64,000 nt of DNA from Myxococcus fulvus (GTDB lineage Bacteria; Myxococcota; Myxococcia; Myxococcales; Myxococcaceae), in assembly GCF_900111765.1 (NCBI RefSeq), contig NZ_FOIB01000004.1:186001-250000 (forward strand). Direction: 5' to 3'. Below, one piece after another: positions 1 to 11,591 of the stretch (its first letter is position 1; each line of letters starts with the position of its first letter). The position numbers and the translations under genes are program-made. The notes beneath the pieces are model-generated. The model had not been told where the DNA came from and did not search any database. It was given only the letters and a program-made list of their open reading frames with translations.

Positions 1-979
1 CCGTCTTGTCCGAGCAGATGCACGTCACCCGGCCGATGTTCTCCACGGAGACGGCGCGCCGCACCAGGGCCTGCCTGCGCGCGAGCCTGTAGACGCCGGC
101 CCCCAGGAAGAAGGTGAGCGCCAGCGGGAACTCCTCGGGGAGCGCGGCCACGCCGAGCGTGGCGGCGCTCAGCAGCGCGTCCCCCCATCCAAAGCCCTGA
201 CGCCAGCGAACGAAGGCGAGGACCCCACACAGTCCGGCGGCCACCACCAACAACACCGAGACTAGGTGCGCCACGGCCTGCTGGAGCGGCGTACGGGCCC
301 GCGCGCCCTGCTCGGCGGAGCGCACGATGCTCCCGTAGAGCGTGTCGGCGCCCGTGTAGACCACGCGCACCCAGGCCGTCCCCGTCAGCAGGCGCGTCCC
401 CGCGAGGCCCCAGTAGCGCCCCTCCACGGGCGGCGCGTCTCCGGACGGCAGGTGTCCCAAAAGCCGCTTGCCCACCGGCAGGGACTCGCCCGTCAGCGAG
501 GACTCTTCCACCTGGAGCCCCTCGCCGCGCACGACCAGCCCATCGGCGGGGAAGTACGCGCCGGCGTCTACGCGCACCAGGTCCCCCACCACCACGTCCA
601 CCGCGGGCACCTGCTCTTCGCGCCCGTCCCGCAGCACGAAGGCCCGCGCCGCCAGCCGGCTCTGCAGTCCCTCGGTGGAGGCCCGTGTCCGATGATGGAG
701 GAAGGCATCCATGCCGAGTAACGGGACGATGGCCCCCATGAGCACCAGCCCCTCCGTCACCTCGCCCAGGGCGAGGTAGAGCGCGCTCATCCCCACGAGG
801 AACCAGAGCATCGGGTCCCCCGCGGACTCGCGCAGCGTCGCCAGTGACGAGCGCCGTGGGCGCGCCATCACGTCATTGCGCCCGTATCGCCCCCGCCGTG
901 TCAGCACCTCTTCGGAGGTGAGCCCCCTGGCCTCTCGCGGGGCCTCGGGCAGGCGGTGGACGGGCACGGGGATTCGCAT
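1..979 (-). CDS. P-type cation-transporting ATPase, N-terminal part (runs off the left edge)
   Basis: This is the N-terminal 326 residues of an ATP-driven cation pump of the inner membrane; the rest lies beyond the window. Reading the minus strand from ATG at 979 gives a cation-ATPase N-terminal domain (about residues 15-55), a membrane pair around residues 55-95, an actuator domain with the phosphatase loop SLTGESLPVG (TGES at 163-166), two more hydrophobic segments, the membrane motif PEEFPL, and finally CICSDKT, whose Asp (residue 324) is the phosphorylated residue. PEEFP replaces the PEGLP seen in classical calcium pumps, so the transported ion cannot be assigned from sequence. The ATG was chosen because homology begins within about 15 residues of it. 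No operon partner is visible: the neighbour across a 331-base gap is divergent. Confidence 0.9.
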   Translation of the reverse strand, partial: MRIPVPVHRLPEAPREARGLTSEEVLTRRGRYGRNDVMARPRRSSLATLRESAGDPMLWFLVGMSALYLALGEVTEGLVLMGAIVPLLGMDAFLHHRTRASTEGLQSRLAARAFVLRDGREEQVPAVDVVVGDLVRVDAGAYFPADGLVVRGEGLQVEESSLTGESLPVGKRLLGHLPSGDAPPVEGRYWGLAGTRLLTGTAWVRVVYTGADTLYGSIVRSAEQGARARTPLQQAVAHLVSVLLVVAAGLCGVLAFVRWRQGFGWGDALLSAATLGVAALPEEFPLALTFFLGAGVYRLARRQALVRRAVSVENIGRVTCICSDKT

Positions 980-1310
980 GACGGGACACGATGTCGAGCA
1001 TCGGGGTGCGAGGGGGCCTCGCGGTCCGCTCGGGGTGAAGATGCGGCGGCGGCTGGTGTCCAACAGCAACCGGTGTCCGGCATGCTCGAACCGGCGGCCC
1101 CGACCGGGCGGTCGACTCCCTGGCCCTCCCATCCTCGGGAAGTGACGACGCTCCCGCACCTCACGGCGAACGCGCTCGAAGCGAGGTGGAGACATCGGTT
1201 GGAGGGGATGCCCCTTCGCTGGAATTCATCCTGGAGGCCCTCCCTCCGGGCGGATGGTTCGGGGCCCCGTCCGGCCTCCACCTTCGCGGAGTCGAGCAAT
1301 GGGGGGGCCG
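980..1310. other. Intergenic region between divergent genes
   Basis: This 331-base gap separates the divergent P-type ATPase and lipoprotein genes, so it should carry both promoters. Open frames crossing it on either strand have no recognisable domain and overlap the real genes. A run of seven G residues at 1301-1307, shortly before the ATG at 1311, is a plausible ribosome binding site for the lipoprotein. I see no RNA gene, clear inverted repeat or convincing -35/-10 pair. Confidence 0.5.
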
Positions 1311-2606
1311 ATGAAACGCACATGGACGATGGTTCTGGTGAGCACCCTCCTGGCGGGGGCCCTCCAGGCAGGATGCGGGCAGGCGCGGGAAGAGGGGGAG
1401 CCGACGACTCGAGGGGAGCGGAGCGCCCCCTCTCCCGAAGCCACACATGCGCCTGGAAGGGACTTCCAGGCGGCGCCCCTGGCCCGGAGCGGCGCGGCGG
1501 TCACCTCGGGCGGAGGCAAGTACTTCGCGGTCTGGGGAGACATCCGCCAGGGAGGCATCTACGGCACCCGGGTGGCCCAGGACGGCACGGTGCTGGACCC
1601 CGAGGGCCTGCGCATCAACGTGGGGACGTCGACCGGCTTCGACCCGGCCGTCGCCTTTGACGGCACCCACTTCTTCGTCGTCTGGGAGACTGGCGAAGGC
1701 ATCGAGGGCATCCGCGTCCGGACGAACGGCACCGTGCAGGGGAAGGTCTTCTCCATCATCAGGTCGGGGGAGACCTTTGGCCCCGTCCGCATCGCGTGCT
1801 CGCGGCAGGTCTGCCTGGTGACATTCACGGTGGTCGGCACGGATGAGTCCGTCATCCACTTCAAGCGGGTGAGCCCCGAGGGCGTCGTCCTGCCCACTCC
1901 CGACGAGACGGTGAGCCAGGGGTTCGCCTACGCCTTCGATGGCGCCGTCACCTGGAGCTCCACCACGAAGCAGTTCCTCGTCGTCTGGTCCGACGCGCGT
2001 GGCGACACCCCGGACGAGAACGACATCCATGGCAACCGGGTGGGCGAGAGCGGCGTCATCCTCGACGGAACGGGGTTCCCCATCTCGAGGTCCCCTGGAC
2101 TCCAGGTGACTCCGGACGTGGTCTGGACCGGGCGGAGGTTCCAGGTCGTCTGGGCCGACCTCGCGGGGCCCGACGCCAACCTCCGGGGCACGCTCGTGCG
2201 CTCGGATGGCACGGTCGAGACGCCCGGTGGATTCGATGTCTGCGTGGCTCCGGGACACCAGCGAGACCCTCGGCTGGCCCATCACCGCTCGAAGTCCCTC
2301 ATCGTCTGGGACGACACGCGTGAAGGCTCGCACCAGATATGGGGGACCCGCCTCGGTGAGGACGGTGGGGTGTGGGACCCCGGGGGCTTCCGCGTCTCGG
2401 GGGATGACACGGCTCAGGCCTTCGGGCCGGAGGTCACCTTCGCCGGCACCCGCTTCTTCGCCATCCATGGCGCGGGCGAGACCGCGAAGCCTGGCGTGCC
2501 TCACTTCGTCCTGGGGACGCGGGTGGGTCACGATGCCGACATCAAGGACACCCCCGCCCTGCCCCTCACCCTCGAGCAACGACCTGACACGAGCCGGCGC
2601 CAGTAG
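1311..2606 (+). CDS. Secreted lipoprotein with repeated VVW-D-R / GTR-V-DGTV motifs
   Basis: The product has 431 residues. It opens with MKRTWTMVLVSTLLAGALQ followed by A-G-C, a standard signal peptidase II lipobox, so it should be a lipid-anchored envelope protein. The mature part contains about six repeats of roughly 50 residues, each built around FxVVWxDxR, then IxGxRV, then GxVLDPxGxxI. These are probably blades of a beta-propeller-like fold. No catalytic motif is visible and the function is unknown. The start at 1311 was preferred to in-frame starts upstream (such as 1254) because the signal peptide begins there and a G-rich site precedes it. The next gene is also a repeat-containing lipoprotein on the same strand, 71 bases away, so the two may be co-expressed. 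Confidence 0.8.
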   Translation: MKRTWTMVLVSTLLAGALQAGCGQAREEGEPTTRGERSAPSPEATHAPGRDFQAAPLARSGAAVTSGGGKYFAVWGDIRQGGIYGTRVAQDGTVLDPEGLRINVGTSTGFDPAVAFDGTHFFVVWETGEGIEGIRVRTNGTVQGKVFSIIRSGETFGPVRIACSRQVCLVTFTVVGTDESVIHFKRVSPEGVVLPTPDETVSQGFAYAFDGAVTWSSTTKQFLVVWSDARGDTPDENDIHGNRVGESGVILDGTGFPISRSPGLQVTPDVVWTGRRFQVVWADLAGPDANLRGTLVRSDGTVETPGGFDVCVAPGHQRDPRLAHHRSKSLIVWDDTREGSHQIWGTRLGEDGGVWDPGGFRVSGDDTAQAFGPEVTFAGTRFFAIHGAGETAKPGVPHFVLGTRVGHDADIKDTPALPLTLEQRPDTSRRQ

Positions 2607-2677
2607 CCCGGCGTCGGCCGCGAACCTCGTCCACCCGGAGGCAGCCCCGGGTGGCGCTCGGAACAGGACCCCGCGCC

Positions 2678-4126
2678 ATGATGAAGCCCTTGTGTCGCCT
2701 TCCCCTGCTGCTGGGCCTGCTGGCGGGCTGCGCTCCGCTGGTGGCCGAAGAGCCGGAGCCCTCCGGCGAGGAGTCCGCGCTGTCCCGGGGGGAGTGGGCG
2801 CCCTGTGGCTTCACGCCGAGCAGGCTCAGGAACCTCGGCGCGGCGCGCGTCGACGTCCACGACCTCGTCCACGGGGAGGGCGTCCTCTACTTCGCCGCGA
2901 ACGATGGGGTCCATGGCACCGAGCTCTGGAAGAGTAGCGGCACGCAGGGCGCGGGGACGCTCCTGGTCCGAGACATCGCACGAGGGCCCGAGAGCTCGGG
3001 GCCCACGGAGCTCACGCGGGTGGGGGACCGGCTCTTCTTCCTCGCGGATGACGACGTGCGAGGCCGCGCCTTGTGGGTGAGTGATGGCACCGAGGCAGGC
3101 ACCCGCCTGGTGAAGCGGGTGCTCCCCATCGGCGCCAGCTTCGTGGAGAACCAGACGCTGGTGGCCTACGAGAACCGGCTCTACTTCTCCACCGTCGTCC
3201 CCGACGGCACGGATGGGTACGAGCTGTGGACGAGCGATGGCACCGAGGCGGGCACCTTCATGGTGGAGGACATCGCCCCCGGCCAGGCCAGCTCATTCCC
3301 GCGCCGCTTCATCGTCCATGACGGTTTCCTCTTCTTCGTCATCAGCATGGGGGATGAGACCTGGCTGGTGCGCGGTGACGGAGGCCCGGGCATCACGCCA
3401 CTGCTCGAGGTCCACGACGGCTCGCTCACGGAGGACACGCTCATCTTCCGCATGAAGTCGGTGGGCAGGAAGCTCTTCTTCCTGGTGGCATCCGATGACA
3501 ACGAGGCCAGCCTCTACGTCACGGAGGGCACGGCCTCCAGCACGCGCAGGCTCCGCGGCTTCCCGGGGCGATACCCCCACGACCTGGTCGCGCTCCACGG
3601 CAGGCTGTACTTCAGCGCCGGCGCGGGCCTCCCCGAGGGCGAGGAGCTCTGGGTCAGCGATGGCACGCCAGCGGGCACCCGGAGGGTGAAGGACGTGCGC
3701 CCGGGCGCGACAGGCTCGGAGCCCGCCGCCCTGGCGGTCGCTGGAGGGCAGCTCTACTTCACCGCGGATGATGGCACGCATGGGCGCGAGCTGTGGACGA
3801 GCGACGGCACGGCCCGTGGCACGAGGCTCTTCAAGGACCTCGTGCCCGGAGCCGAGGGGTCCTCGCCCGCGAACGTGACGTCCATTCAAGACAGGTTGTT
3901 CTTCAGCGCGACGCTGGCGGGACGTGGAGCCGAGCCTTGGGTGAGTGACGGCACGGCCGCTGGTACGCGGGCGCTCGACGAACTCGCACCTGGCCCCGCC
4001 ACGTCCTCGCCTCGTGACTTCATCCGCTCCGGCTGGGACGTGTTCTTCACCGCGGAGCAGGCCACCGGGCGCGAGCTGTTCGCCCTGCCTTTCCGTCCCG
4101 AAGCCCACTGCGAGCGGAAGCGGTAG
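2678..4126 (+). CDS. Lipoprotein with ELWxSDGTxxGT repeats
   Basis: The product has 482 residues and starts MMKPLCRLPLLLGLLAG-C, a lipoprotein signal with a clean lipobox. The mature protein is made of repeats of about 48-50 residues carrying ELWxSDGTxAGTxxVxDI, then a Gly/Ser-rich turn, then a xLxFxAxD strand. At least six copies can be counted between roughly residues 85 and 475, one of them degenerate around residues 225-260. Such repeats are common in myxobacterial secreted proteins and probably form a beta-propeller. The partner and ligand are unknown. An in-frame GTG at 2651 would add nine residues before the signal peptide and is less likely. The gene faces clpP, with which it converges across a gap of 109 bases. 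Confidence 0.8.
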   Translation: MMKPLCRLPLLLGLLAGCAPLVAEEPEPSGEESALSRGEWAPCGFTPSRLRNLGAARVDVHDLVHGEGVLYFAANDGVHGTELWKSSGTQGAGTLLVRDIARGPESSGPTELTRVGDRLFFLADDDVRGRALWVSDGTEAGTRLVKRVLPIGASFVENQTLVAYENRLYFSTVVPDGTDGYELWTSDGTEAGTFMVEDIAPGQASSFPRRFIVHDGFLFFVISMGDETWLVRGDGGPGITPLLEVHDGSLTEDTLIFRMKSVGRKLFFLVASDDNEASLYVTEGTASSTRRLRGFPGRYPHDLVALHGRLYFSAGAGLPEGEELWVSDGTPAGTRRVKDVRPGATGSEPAALAVAGGQLYFTADDGTHGRELWTSDGTARGTRLFKDLVPGAEGSSPANVTSIQDRLFFSATLAGRGAEPWVSDGTAAGTRALDELAPGPATSSPRDFIRSGWDVFFTAEQATGRELFALPFRPEAHCERKR

Positions 4127-4235
4127 GTCTTGCCGCGGGAATGTCGCCGGGCTTGCGCCACGACCCACCGGAAGTCTTCAACCGACCGGGGGGCCCCCGC
4201 TCCGCCATGAGGAGCGAGGGTCGCGAGGACTTGCG

Positions 4236-4844
<609 letters not shown>

Positions 4845-4994
4845 GGCTCCCCTACCCTAATCGTCCTGCCGCGCGCGCGCCCGCCCCTTCTTCCCGCAGC
4901 GTGCGCTGGCCCACGGTTCTCCCTGTCCCCTCCCCTGGTGGGCCCCCGGAGGGGCGTCCGGAGGAGGGACGAAGGCGTGTAGGACACCCGGCGC

Positions 4995-6389
4995 CTACAG
5001 GCCGGTCATCTTCTCCGGGCGGACCCACTGGTCGAACTGTTCGGCGGTGACGAGCCCTGACTGGATGGCGACCTCCTTGAGCGTCTTGCCCTCCTTGTGG
5101 GCCGTCTTGGCGATCTTCGCGGCGTTGTCGTAGCCGATGTGCGGGTTGAGGGCGGTGACGAGCATCAGGCTGCGCTCCAGGTTCTCCTGGATGCGGGAGC
5201 GGTTGGGCTCGATGCCCACGGCGCAGTGGAGGCGGAAGCTGCGCATGCCGTCGGCGAGCAGTCGGCAGCTCTGCAGGACGTTGTGGATGATGAGGGGCTT
5301 GAAGACGTTGAGCTCGAAGTTGCCGGAGGCGCCGCCCACGCTGACGGCGACGTCGTTGCCCATGACCTGGGCGCAGAGCATGGTGAGGGCCTCGCTCTGG
5401 GTGGGGTTGACCTTGCCGGGCATGATGGAGCTGCCGGGCTCGTTCTCCGGGATGGTGATTTCGCCCAGGCCGGAGCGGGGGCCGGAGGACAGCCAGCGGA
5501 TGTCGTTGGCGATCTTGAAGAGCGCGGAGGACAGGCCCTTGAGGGCACCGTGCGCGTGGACCAGGGCGTCGTTGGCGGCCAGGGCCTCGAACTTGTTGGG
5601 GGCGGTGACGAAGGGCAGGCCGGTGAGGCGGGCAATCTCCTGGGCGACGCGCTCGGCATACCCCTTGGGGGCATTGAGCCCCGTGCCGACAGCCGTCCCC
5701 CCCAGGGCCAGCTCGTGCAGGTGGGGCAGCACGCGCTCCAGGTGGGCGCGCGCATGCCGCAGCTGCGCGACATAGCCGCTCAGTTCCTGGCCCAGGGTGA
5801 GGGGCGTGGCGTCCTGGAGGTGGGTGCGGCCAATCTTCACCACGTCCATGAAGGCGCGGGACTTGTCGGAGAGCACGTCGCGAAGCGCGTCGAGCTCGGG
5901 GAGCACGCGCTCGGCGATGGCGGTCGCGGCGGCGACGCTCATGGCGGTGGGGAAGACGTCGTTGGAGCTCTGCCCCTTGTTGACGTCGTCGTTGGCGTGG
6001 ACGCGGCGTTGCTCCCCGCGCTCACCGCCGAGCAGCTCCGAGGCGCGATTGGCGAGCACCTCGTTGGTGTTCATGTTCGTCTGGGTGCCGCTGCCGGTCT
6101 GCCAGAGGCTGAGTGGGAACTCCGCGTCATGCTTGCCGTCGAGGACTTCATCGGCGGCGCGGACGATGGCGTCCCCCTTCTCGCGGGGGAGCGAGCCGTT
6201 CTCGACGTTGACGAGGGCGGCGGCCTTCTTGACGAGCACGAGCGCCCGAATGAGGGCGGGCGGCATGCGCTCGGTGGAGATGTCGAAGTTCTGCAGGCTG
6301 CGCTGCGTCTGGGCGCCCCAGAGGCGGTCGGCGGGGACCTCGATGGGGCCGAAGGTGTCCTTCTCGATGCGGACGTCGCGAGTGCTCAA
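4995..6389 (-). CDS. fumC: Class II fumarate hydratase
   Basis: This enzyme interconverts fumarate and malate in the TCA cycle and belongs to the aspartase/fumarase superfamily. With a TTG start at 6389 the product has 464 residues, close to the 467 of E. coli FumC. An AGGAG-like site sits just before that codon, and homology begins at once ([21 protein letters not shown]). An ATG at 6443 in the same frame would add 18 poorly conserved residues. Visible motifs are [18 protein letters not shown] substrate binding ([20 protein letters not shown] region), the HPNDDVN-equivalent [14 protein letters not shown], TxLQDATP-like [15 protein letters not shown], and the family signature [15 protein letters not shown]. 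It may supply malate for the glyoxylate and TCA cycles alongside the aceBA operon downstream on the other strand. Confidence 0.96.
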   Translation of the reverse strand: MSTRDVRIEKDTFGPIEVPADRLWGAQTQRSLQNFDISTERMPPALIRALVLVKKAAALVNVENGSLPREKGDAIVRAADEVLDGKHDAEFPLSLWQTGSGTQTNMNTNEVLANRASELLGGERGEQRRVHANDDVNKGQSSNDVFPTAMSVAAATAIAERVLPELDALRDVLSDKSRAFMDVVKIGRTHLQDATPLTLGQELSGYVAQLRHARAHLERVLPHLHELALGGTAVGTGLNAPKGYAERVAQEIARLTGLPFVTAPNKFEALAANDALVHAHGALKGLSSALFKIANDIRWLSSGPRSGLGEITIPENEPGSSIMPGKVNPTQSEALTMLCAQVMGNDVAVSVGGASGNFELNVFKPLIIHNVLQSCRLLADGMRSFRLHCAVGIEPNRSRIQENLERSLMLVTALNPHIGYDNAAKIAKTAHKEGKTLKEVAIQSGLVTAEQFDQWVRPEKMTGL

Positions 6390-6618
6390 GGGCGGGCTCC
6401 TGGAGGAAAGAATCCTGGAGCCACGCATAACAGGCCGGGCCACGGCTCACCGGGAGACGAGGAGAACCGTCGAGCCGTGAGCAGAACGCGCCGATAAGCG
6501 TGACACGGACACGAGTGACACGGAGGAGCGGGACGGCCGGCGTGGGGGGCCCCGCCCGCTGGCGGGGGGACCCACGGCGAGCCGAGGGGCCCGCGAGCCG
6601 TGCCCCCTGGCCGTGTGC

Positions 6619-6969
6619 CTAGACCCGCCGCTCCAGGCGAGGGGCCTCCGACTCCCCGAAGCGCGACAGCCAGTTCAACGTGCGCTGCAAGGGAGCCCGT
6701 CCCAGGGCGGAAGCAGGAGTGAACGCCCAGAGCAGGACGTAGACGAGCGGAAGCGTGCCGCCGGAGAACAAGGTGGCCACGACGACCGCCACGCGCACCA
6801 GGGCCACGTCGATTCCCAGCTCGCGAGCGAGCATCGCGCAGACTCCCGCGACCGCGCGGCCCTCGACGCCGCGGTGCAGCCGCTCCACCCGGATTCCACA
6901 CCGGGCGCAGCGCGAGGCCTCCATCCGAATCTCCTCCGCGCACCCCGAGCACCGCTTCATCGCGTCCAT
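6619..6969 (-). CDS. Zinc-ribbon and PspC domain membrane protein
   Basis: The product has 116 residues. The N-terminus has a short zinc ribbon (Cys7, Cys10, Cys21, Cys24). It is followed by a PspC-type domain: LHRGVEGRAVAGVCAMLARE, then the amphipathic LGIDVALVRVAVVV helix, then a hydrophobic segment TLPLVYVLLWAF around residues 72-83. PspC proteins are membrane factors linked to phage-shock or envelope-stress responses. This one lacks the other psp genes nearby, so its role is inferred only from the domain. The start at 6969 was chosen because GGAGA lies shortly upstream; an in-frame start at 7008 would add 13 residues. It is divergent from aceB. Confidence 0.85.
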   Translation of the reverse strand: MDAMKRCSGCAEEIRMEASRCARCGIRVERLHRGVEGRAVAGVCAMLARELGIDVALVRVAVVVATLFSGGTLPLVYVLLWAFTPASALGRAPLQRTLNWLSRFGESEAPRLERRV

Positions 6970-7121
6970 GACGTGTCTCCCGTGAGGGGACCCCTTGGCG
7001 GCGAGCACCCTCGACCCTACCTACGCACCTTGCCGTCGCTGATTGCATCCCCGGCGCCTGTCGACCCCTGCTTGCAACCCCGCGTCACGTCTGTTGATTT
7101 ACAGATTTAATCCGCCGGCTG

Positions 7122-7150
7122 TTGACAGCATTACAGGCAAGCAGGCAGAA
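7122..7150 (+). promoter_or_regulatory. Possible promoter for the aceBA operon
   Basis: A perfect TTGACA hexamer lies at 7122-7127, about 110 bases before the aceB start, in a locally AT-richer stretch. The matching -10 box at 17-18 bases spacing (GCAGAA or CAGAAA) is poor. The surrounding sequence repeats GTTGA followed by TACAG (7093-7103 and 7121-7136), which could be a regulator site. This is a weak prediction. Confidence 0.3.
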
Positions 7151-7238
7151 ATTGACGCGCACTTCCATTTCGCCCTCGGAAGATTCATTTTCCGACCCGT
7201 TGCCGCAGATTTACAACGCACCAAGCCAAGGAGCCGAG

Positions 7239-8864
7239 ATGCCCACGGAAGTCCCCTCTTCGAAGAGCCCGGCCTTCAGCGCTGGCGTAGAGGTGAAGGG
7301 GCCGTGGCACCCCGACTACGCCGAGGTGCTCACCCCGGCCGCCCTGGACTTCGTGGCGAAGCTGGTGCGCGCCTTCGGGGAGCGCCGCGAGGCCCTCCTG
7401 GAGCGTCGCAAGCAGGTCCAGGCCGCCTGGCGCAAGGGTGAGCGCCCCCACTTCCTCCCGGAGACGAAGTCCGTCCGGGACGCCCAGTGGACGGTCGCCC
7501 CGCTGCCCCCGGACCTCCAGGACCGCCGCGTGGAAATCACCGGCCCGGTGGACCGGAAGATGATCATCAACGCCCTCAACTCGGGCGCCAACGTCTTCAT
7601 GGCGGACTTCGAGGACGCCAACAGCCCCACCTGGGACAACGTCGTGCGCGGCCAGCTCAACCTGCGCGACGCCGTGCGCCGCTCCATCTCCTTCACCGGC
7701 GACAACGGCAAGCACTACGCCCTGGTCGACAAGCCCGCCGTCCTCTTCGTGCGGCCCCGCGGCTGGCACCTGCCCGAGCGCCACGTCGAAGTCGACGGCA
7801 AGCCCATCTCCGGCTCCCTCTTCGACTTCGGCCTCTTCTTCTTCCACAACGTCCGCGAGCAGCTCGCCCGCGGCACCGGCCCCTACTTCTACCTGCCCAA
7901 GATGCAGAGCCACCTGGAGGCCCGCCTCTGGAACGACGTGTTCCTCATGGCCCAGGACACGCTCGGCATCCCCCGCGGCACCATCAAGGCCACCGTCCTC
8001 ATCGAGACGCTCCCCGCGGCCTTCGAGATGGACGAAATCCTGTACGAGCTGCGCGAGCACTCCGCCGGCCTCAACTGCGGCCGCTGGGACTACATCTTCA
8101 GCTTCATCAAGACGCTCCAGTCCGACACCAGCGTCGTGCTGCCCGACCGCGGCCAGGTCACCATGGACAAGGCGTTCCTCAACGCCTACTCGCAGCTGCT
8201 CATCCAGACCTGCCACCGCCGCGGCGTGCACGCCATGGGCGGCATGGCGGCCTTCATCCCCATCAAGGGTGACGCCGCCGCCAACGAGGCCGTCCTGGAG
8301 AAGGTCCGCGCCGACAAGCTGCGCGAGGCGAAGAACGGCCACGACGGCACGTGGGTCGCCCACCCGGGCCTGGTCTCCATCGCGCGCGACATCTTCGACG
8401 CGAACATGAAGGGCCCAAACCAGCTCGCCAACAAGCGCGAGGACGTGCGCGTCACCGAGGCCGACCTGCTCAAGGTCCCCTCCGGCACCCGCACCGAGGA
8501 GGGCCTGCGCCACAACCTGCGCGTGGGCATCCAGTACACCGCCGCGTGGCTCGGCGGCCTGGGCTGCGTGCCCCTCTACAACCTCATGGAGGACGCGGCG
8601 ACCGCCGAAATCTCCCGCGCCCAGGTGTGGCAGTGGCTGCACCACGGCGCCTCGCTCGACGACGGCCGCAAGGTCACGCCCGAGCTGTTCCAGACGCTGC
8701 TCTCCGAGGAGATGGCCCACCTGGAGAAGGAAGGCGTCCACGAGAAGTACGGCCGCGAGCACGTCCAGCGCGCCCGCGAGCTCTTCGAGCGCCTGTCCAC
8801 CGCGCCCGCCTTCGAGGACTTCCTCACCCTGCCCGCCTACGCGGCGCTCGACGCCAACCGCTGA
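7239..8864 (+). CDS. aceB: Malate synthase A
   Basis: The enzyme condenses glyoxylate with acetyl-CoA to give malate, the second step of the glyoxylate shunt. The product has 541 residues, typical of the compact A-type enzyme (about 530). Visible family segments are [20 protein letters not shown] near residues 95-115, [26 protein letters not shown] and the catalytic-Asp region [16 protein letters not shown] (Asp452). The ATG at 7239 is preceded by AAGGAG at good spacing, whereas an in-frame TTG at 7122 would add 39 unrelated residues. Isocitrate lyase follows 50 bases downstream on the same strand, so the two form one operon and make the complete bypass from isocitrate to malate. Confidence 0.97.
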   Translation: MPTEVPSSKSPAFSAGVEVKGPWHPDYAEVLTPAALDFVAKLVRAFGERREALLERRKQVQAAWRKGERPHFLPETKSVRDAQWTVAPLPPDLQDRRVEITGPVDRKMIINALNSGANVFMADFEDANSPTWDNVVRGQLNLRDAVRRSISFTGDNGKHYALVDKPAVLFVRPRGWHLPERHVEVDGKPISGSLFDFGLFFFHNVREQLARGTGPYFYLPKMQSHLEARLWNDVFLMAQDTLGIPRGTIKATVLIETLPAAFEMDEILYELREHSAGLNCGRWDYIFSFIKTLQSDTSVVLPDRGQVTMDKAFLNAYSQLLIQTCHRRGVHAMGGMAAFIPIKGDAAANEAVLEKVRADKLREAKNGHDGTWVAHPGLVSIARDIFDANMKGPNQLANKREDVRVTEADLLKVPSGTRTEEGLRHNLRVGIQYTAAWLGGLGCVPLYNLMEDAATAEISRAQVWQWLHHGASLDDGRKVTPELFQTLLSEEMAHLEKEGVHEKYGREHVQRARELFERLSTAPAFEDFLTLPAYAALDANR

Positions 8865-8914
8865 ACCCTTTTCCGACGACTTCCCACCTTCAACGCATCA
8901 CCGAGGAGCCTGCG

Positions 8915-10201
<1,287 letters not shown>

Positions 10202-10231
10202 GCGCCTCGAGCGCGTCCAACGACGCCTGAC

Positions 10232-10276
10232 ACCAGAGGCCGTGGGGTCCTAACCCCGCGGCCTCTGGTCGTTTTT
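10232..10276 (+). terminator. Rho-independent terminator of aceBA
   Basis: A 17-base-pair stem (10232-10248 with 10253-10269, one G-T wobble) closes a CCTA loop. It is followed after CG by five T residues. Position and orientation fit termination of the aceBA transcript. This is the clearest intrinsic terminator in the window. Confidence 0.92.
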
Positions 10277-10394
10277 CCGCCCTCCGAGCAGGCTTGGAGC
10301 CCCTGGACGCAACTTCTCCCGGGGTTGCCCGATAATGTGGGCAGACCTCCGAGAGCCGCGCTTGTTGCGCCCTCGGACCGCCACGGAGCCAACC

Positions 10395-10826
10395 ATGAGC
10401 CGCATCAACTCGTTCACGGGTCCCCAGGTCCAGGTCCCCCGTCCCCAGGCCGGCGTGCAGTCGGCGAACGTCGGGTTCGGCTCGCTGCTTCAGCAGAACC
10501 AGCGCGCGGCGATGTCTCCCGCGAACCGGCCGGGAGACCCGCTGATGTCCACCGGAGGCATGGTGGTGCAGTCGGCGCTCAACTCGGTGGGCAGCGCGCC
10601 GCACAGCGGCATCATGAACTCCTACCTCGCCGCCGTGGGCCGTCCTCCCATCCAGGACGCTGCCTCCGGTCAGGGCAAGGCGCAGTCGCCCACCGCCGCC
10701 GCGGGCTCCAAGGAGGCCGAGGAGCAGAAGGTGATGATGGAGCTGGCCGAGCTGTCCGCGGCGACGCTGAACAACTCCATCTTCCACATGGGCAACCGCA
10801 ACAAGGTGTCGCTGGACCGCGAGTAG
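10395..10826 (+). CDS. Hypothetical protein, Gln/Ser/Ala-rich N-terminus
   Basis: The product has 143 residues and no recognised domain. The first 110 residues are low-complexity (Pro, Gln, Ser, Ala, Gly) with no signal peptide or membrane segment. The last 35 residues look like a helix ending in an Asn-rich stretch (MMELAELSAATLNNSIFHMG). The ATG at 10395 has GGAG a few bases upstream; an in-frame start at 10335 would fall just after the aceBA terminator and adds nothing recognisable. It converges with the next small gene. No function is proposed. Confidence 0.65.
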   Translation: MSRINSFTGPQVQVPRPQAGVQSANVGFGSLLQQNQRAAMSPANRPGDPLMSTGGMVVQSALNSVGSAPHSGIMNSYLAAVGRPPIQDAASGQGKAQSPTAAAGSKEAEEQKVMMELAELSAATLNNSIFHMGNRNKVSLDRE

Positions 10827-10842
10827 TCCCGCGCGTCGCGAG

Positions 10843-11094
10843 TCAGTCCTTCTTGGGTTCCTTGCGCTCGGCGCGCTGGAGGTACTCAGCGCGCTGGCCC
10901 TGCTGCAAATCACCCGAGCCGTCGTACGGTGGCCCCACGTCGGTGCGCTGGCCGCCGTCCTGCTCCGTCACGTCATTGAGGAACTCGGAGCGGCCCTCGG
11001 CGGGCACGTGGTCTCCATCCTCCTCCGGGTCCTTCTGCTTCGCGGGGTCCAGGGGGATGCCGAGCGGCTTCTTGAGATAGTCCTTCGGGTCCAT
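10843..11094 (-). CDS. Small hydrophilic hypothetical protein
   Basis: The product has 83 residues and is very polar and acidic/basic (MDPKDYLKKPLGIPLDPAKQ start, RAERKEPKKD end), with no Cys, signal or hydrophobic segment, so it is probably cytoplasmic and partly disordered. The ATG at 11094 follows AAGGAG at normal spacing. An in-frame start at 11169 would add 25 residues that look unlike a protein start. It lies head to tail with the 111-residue gene upstream, 104 bases away. The family is not recognised. Confidence 0.65.
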   Translation of the reverse strand: MDPKDYLKKPLGIPLDPAKQKDPEEDGDHVPAEGRSEFLNDVTEQDGGQRTDVGPPYDGSGDLQQGQRAEYLQRAERKEPKKD

Positions 11095-11198
11095 GGCTGT
11101 CGCTCCTTCGAGGGTGCTGGGGTGAGCCCGTGCCTCGAAGATGGAGACACCGGGCACCGCACGCAGCACAGGGAGCAGGCGACCGGGAGCCCGTGGCC

Positions 11199-11534
11199 TC
11201 AGTTGAGGTACTTCGGACGGGGCGGCGTCGCGGGCTGCTGACGCATCATCTCCAGCCCCTGACGCGTGAGGATGAAGCGCACCACGCCGGAGCCTCGCTC
11301 GGTCTCGATTTCGGCCTCGAAGGCCGGGCCCGCGATGCCGCCCAGGGCGACGTTCTTGCGCAGGTTGTGCACCTTGCCGCTGAGCATGTCGCCGGCGACC
11401 TCCTTCACCGCGTCACCCCGCTCGTGCAGCTCGTACGCCGTCTGGTGCAGCGTCATGGCGAGCGAGGGCGTCAGCGGCTGGGAGCTGAAGAGGACGGAGA
11501 TGAGCAGCCAGTAGGGAGTCTCGTCGGAGGACAT
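11199..11534 (-). CDS. Hypothetical protein (111 aa)
   Basis: The product starts MSSDETPYWLLISVLFSSQ and contains a helical middle (AMTLHQTAYELHERGDAVKEV) followed by beta-like segments (GPAFEAEIETERGSGVVRFILT). There is no signal peptide. The C-terminus is Gln/Pro-rich. No domain could be named. The coding call rests on codon bias, a defined start and lack of competing frames. It sits between the small polar gene and the radical SAM gene, all on the minus strand, so it may be part of the same transcript as the radical SAM enzyme 57 bases upstream. Confidence 0.65.
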   Translation of the reverse strand: MSSDETPYWLLISVLFSSQPLTPSLAMTLHQTAYELHERGDAVKEVAGDMLSGKVHNLRKNVALGGIAGPAFEAEIETERGSGVVRFILTRQGLEMMRQQPATPPRPKYLN

Positions 11535-11591
11535 CGCGCTCCCATCCTAAGCGCCTCGCCACGCGCGGGCCCGACGAAGTGACGGGGAACG

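Noticed and set aside
1161..2579. Minus-strand frame of 472 codons antisense to the first lipoprotein
   Set aside because: The plus-strand frame has a signal peptide and repeats; the minus frame has neither a signal nor recognisable domain.
8351..8914. Upstream in-frame extension of aceA
   Set aside because: It overlaps the end of aceB in another frame, and aceA homology starts at the ATG with a good ribosome binding site at 8915.
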